Made by a program: the position numbers and the translations under genes. 6,236 nucleotides of DNA. It comes from Phycisphaerae bacterium. GTDB lineage: Bacteria > Planctomycetota > Phycisphaerae > UBA1845 > Fen-1342. Shown piece by piece: positions 6,190 through 6,236 of the stretch. The notes beneath the pieces were generated by a model. That model had not been told where the DNA came from. It did no database searches and was given only the letters and a program-made list of their open reading frames with translations. Numbering within the stretch: position 1 is the stretch's first letter; every line of letters begins with the position of its first letter. The stretch spans positions 1-6,236 of the forward strand of contig JALSRY010000799.1 of NCBI GenBank assembly GCA_026984555.1. Direction: 5' to 3'.

Positions 6190-6236
6190 CGGCTCCATCC
6201 TTGACGACGATCCCAGGTCAACGAGTCGCGGGCGCG

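Noticed and set aside
6142..6236. CGCGCCCG (6142-6149) and CGGGCGCG (6229-6236) as inverted arms in the right tail.
   Set aside because: The arms are 79 bases apart, made only of G and C, and the right arm touches the window edge; chance is the likeliest explanation.

Overview
The window is high-GC bacterial chromosomal DNA carrying four protein-coding genes, one of them cut by the left edge. The best taxonomic clue is the left-hand gene. It ends in a two-loop, Cys-containing dockerin-like module (CPGD...DFDCDGDVDAADLAILL) behind a cohesin-like beta domain, a pairing very common in Planctomycetota, especially Phycisphaerae-like lineages. The large TPR protein and the acyl-CoA synthetase/GNAT fusion fit that group but do not prove it. 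The assignment is an inference from protein style, not from a marker gene.

Layout. (1) 2-586, + strand: 3' end of a secreted-type cohesin-like/dockerin-like protein. (2) 657-3347, - strand, convergent with (1) across a 70-base gap: an 896-residue fusion of an ADP(NDP)-forming acyl-CoA synthetase and a GNAT acetyltransferase, with the Pat/PatZ architecture. Both histidines of the phosphoryl-relay synthetases are present. (3) 3348-3529: a compact divergent control region. It holds a good - strand promoter (TTGGCA, 17-bp spacer, TACACT) and an extended -10 on the + strand. A perfect 11-bp inverted repeat (3381-3410) overlaps the - strand -35 and spacer. (4) 3530-4222, + strand: an unrecognised single-pass membrane protein. 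(5) 4223-4478: a 256-base gap with a candidate terminator stem, a weak promoter-like box, and a perfect 9-bp inverted repeat whose right arm contains the likely Shine-Dalgarno of the next gene. (6) 4479-6140, + strand: a 553-residue TPR solenoid whose C-terminal half repeats about every 41 residues rather than 34. (7) 6141-6236: non-coding tail with a stem-loop.

How they fit together. No operon is evident: gene 2 runs opposite to its neighbours, and genes 3 and 4 on the + strand are separated by a gap with its own regulatory-looking structure. Gene 2 is the only one with a clear biochemical role: acyl-CoA/acyl + ATP interconversion and/or protein lysine acetylation. The shared regulatory region links it to the unknown membrane protein, but only by position. 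I see no mobile element, CRISPR array, tRNA or rRNA, and no evidence for a wholly new multi-gene system. The most interesting items are the divergent promoter/operator, the intact catalytic histidines in the synthetase/GNAT fusion, the 41-residue repeat period and the inverted repeat at the TPR gene start.
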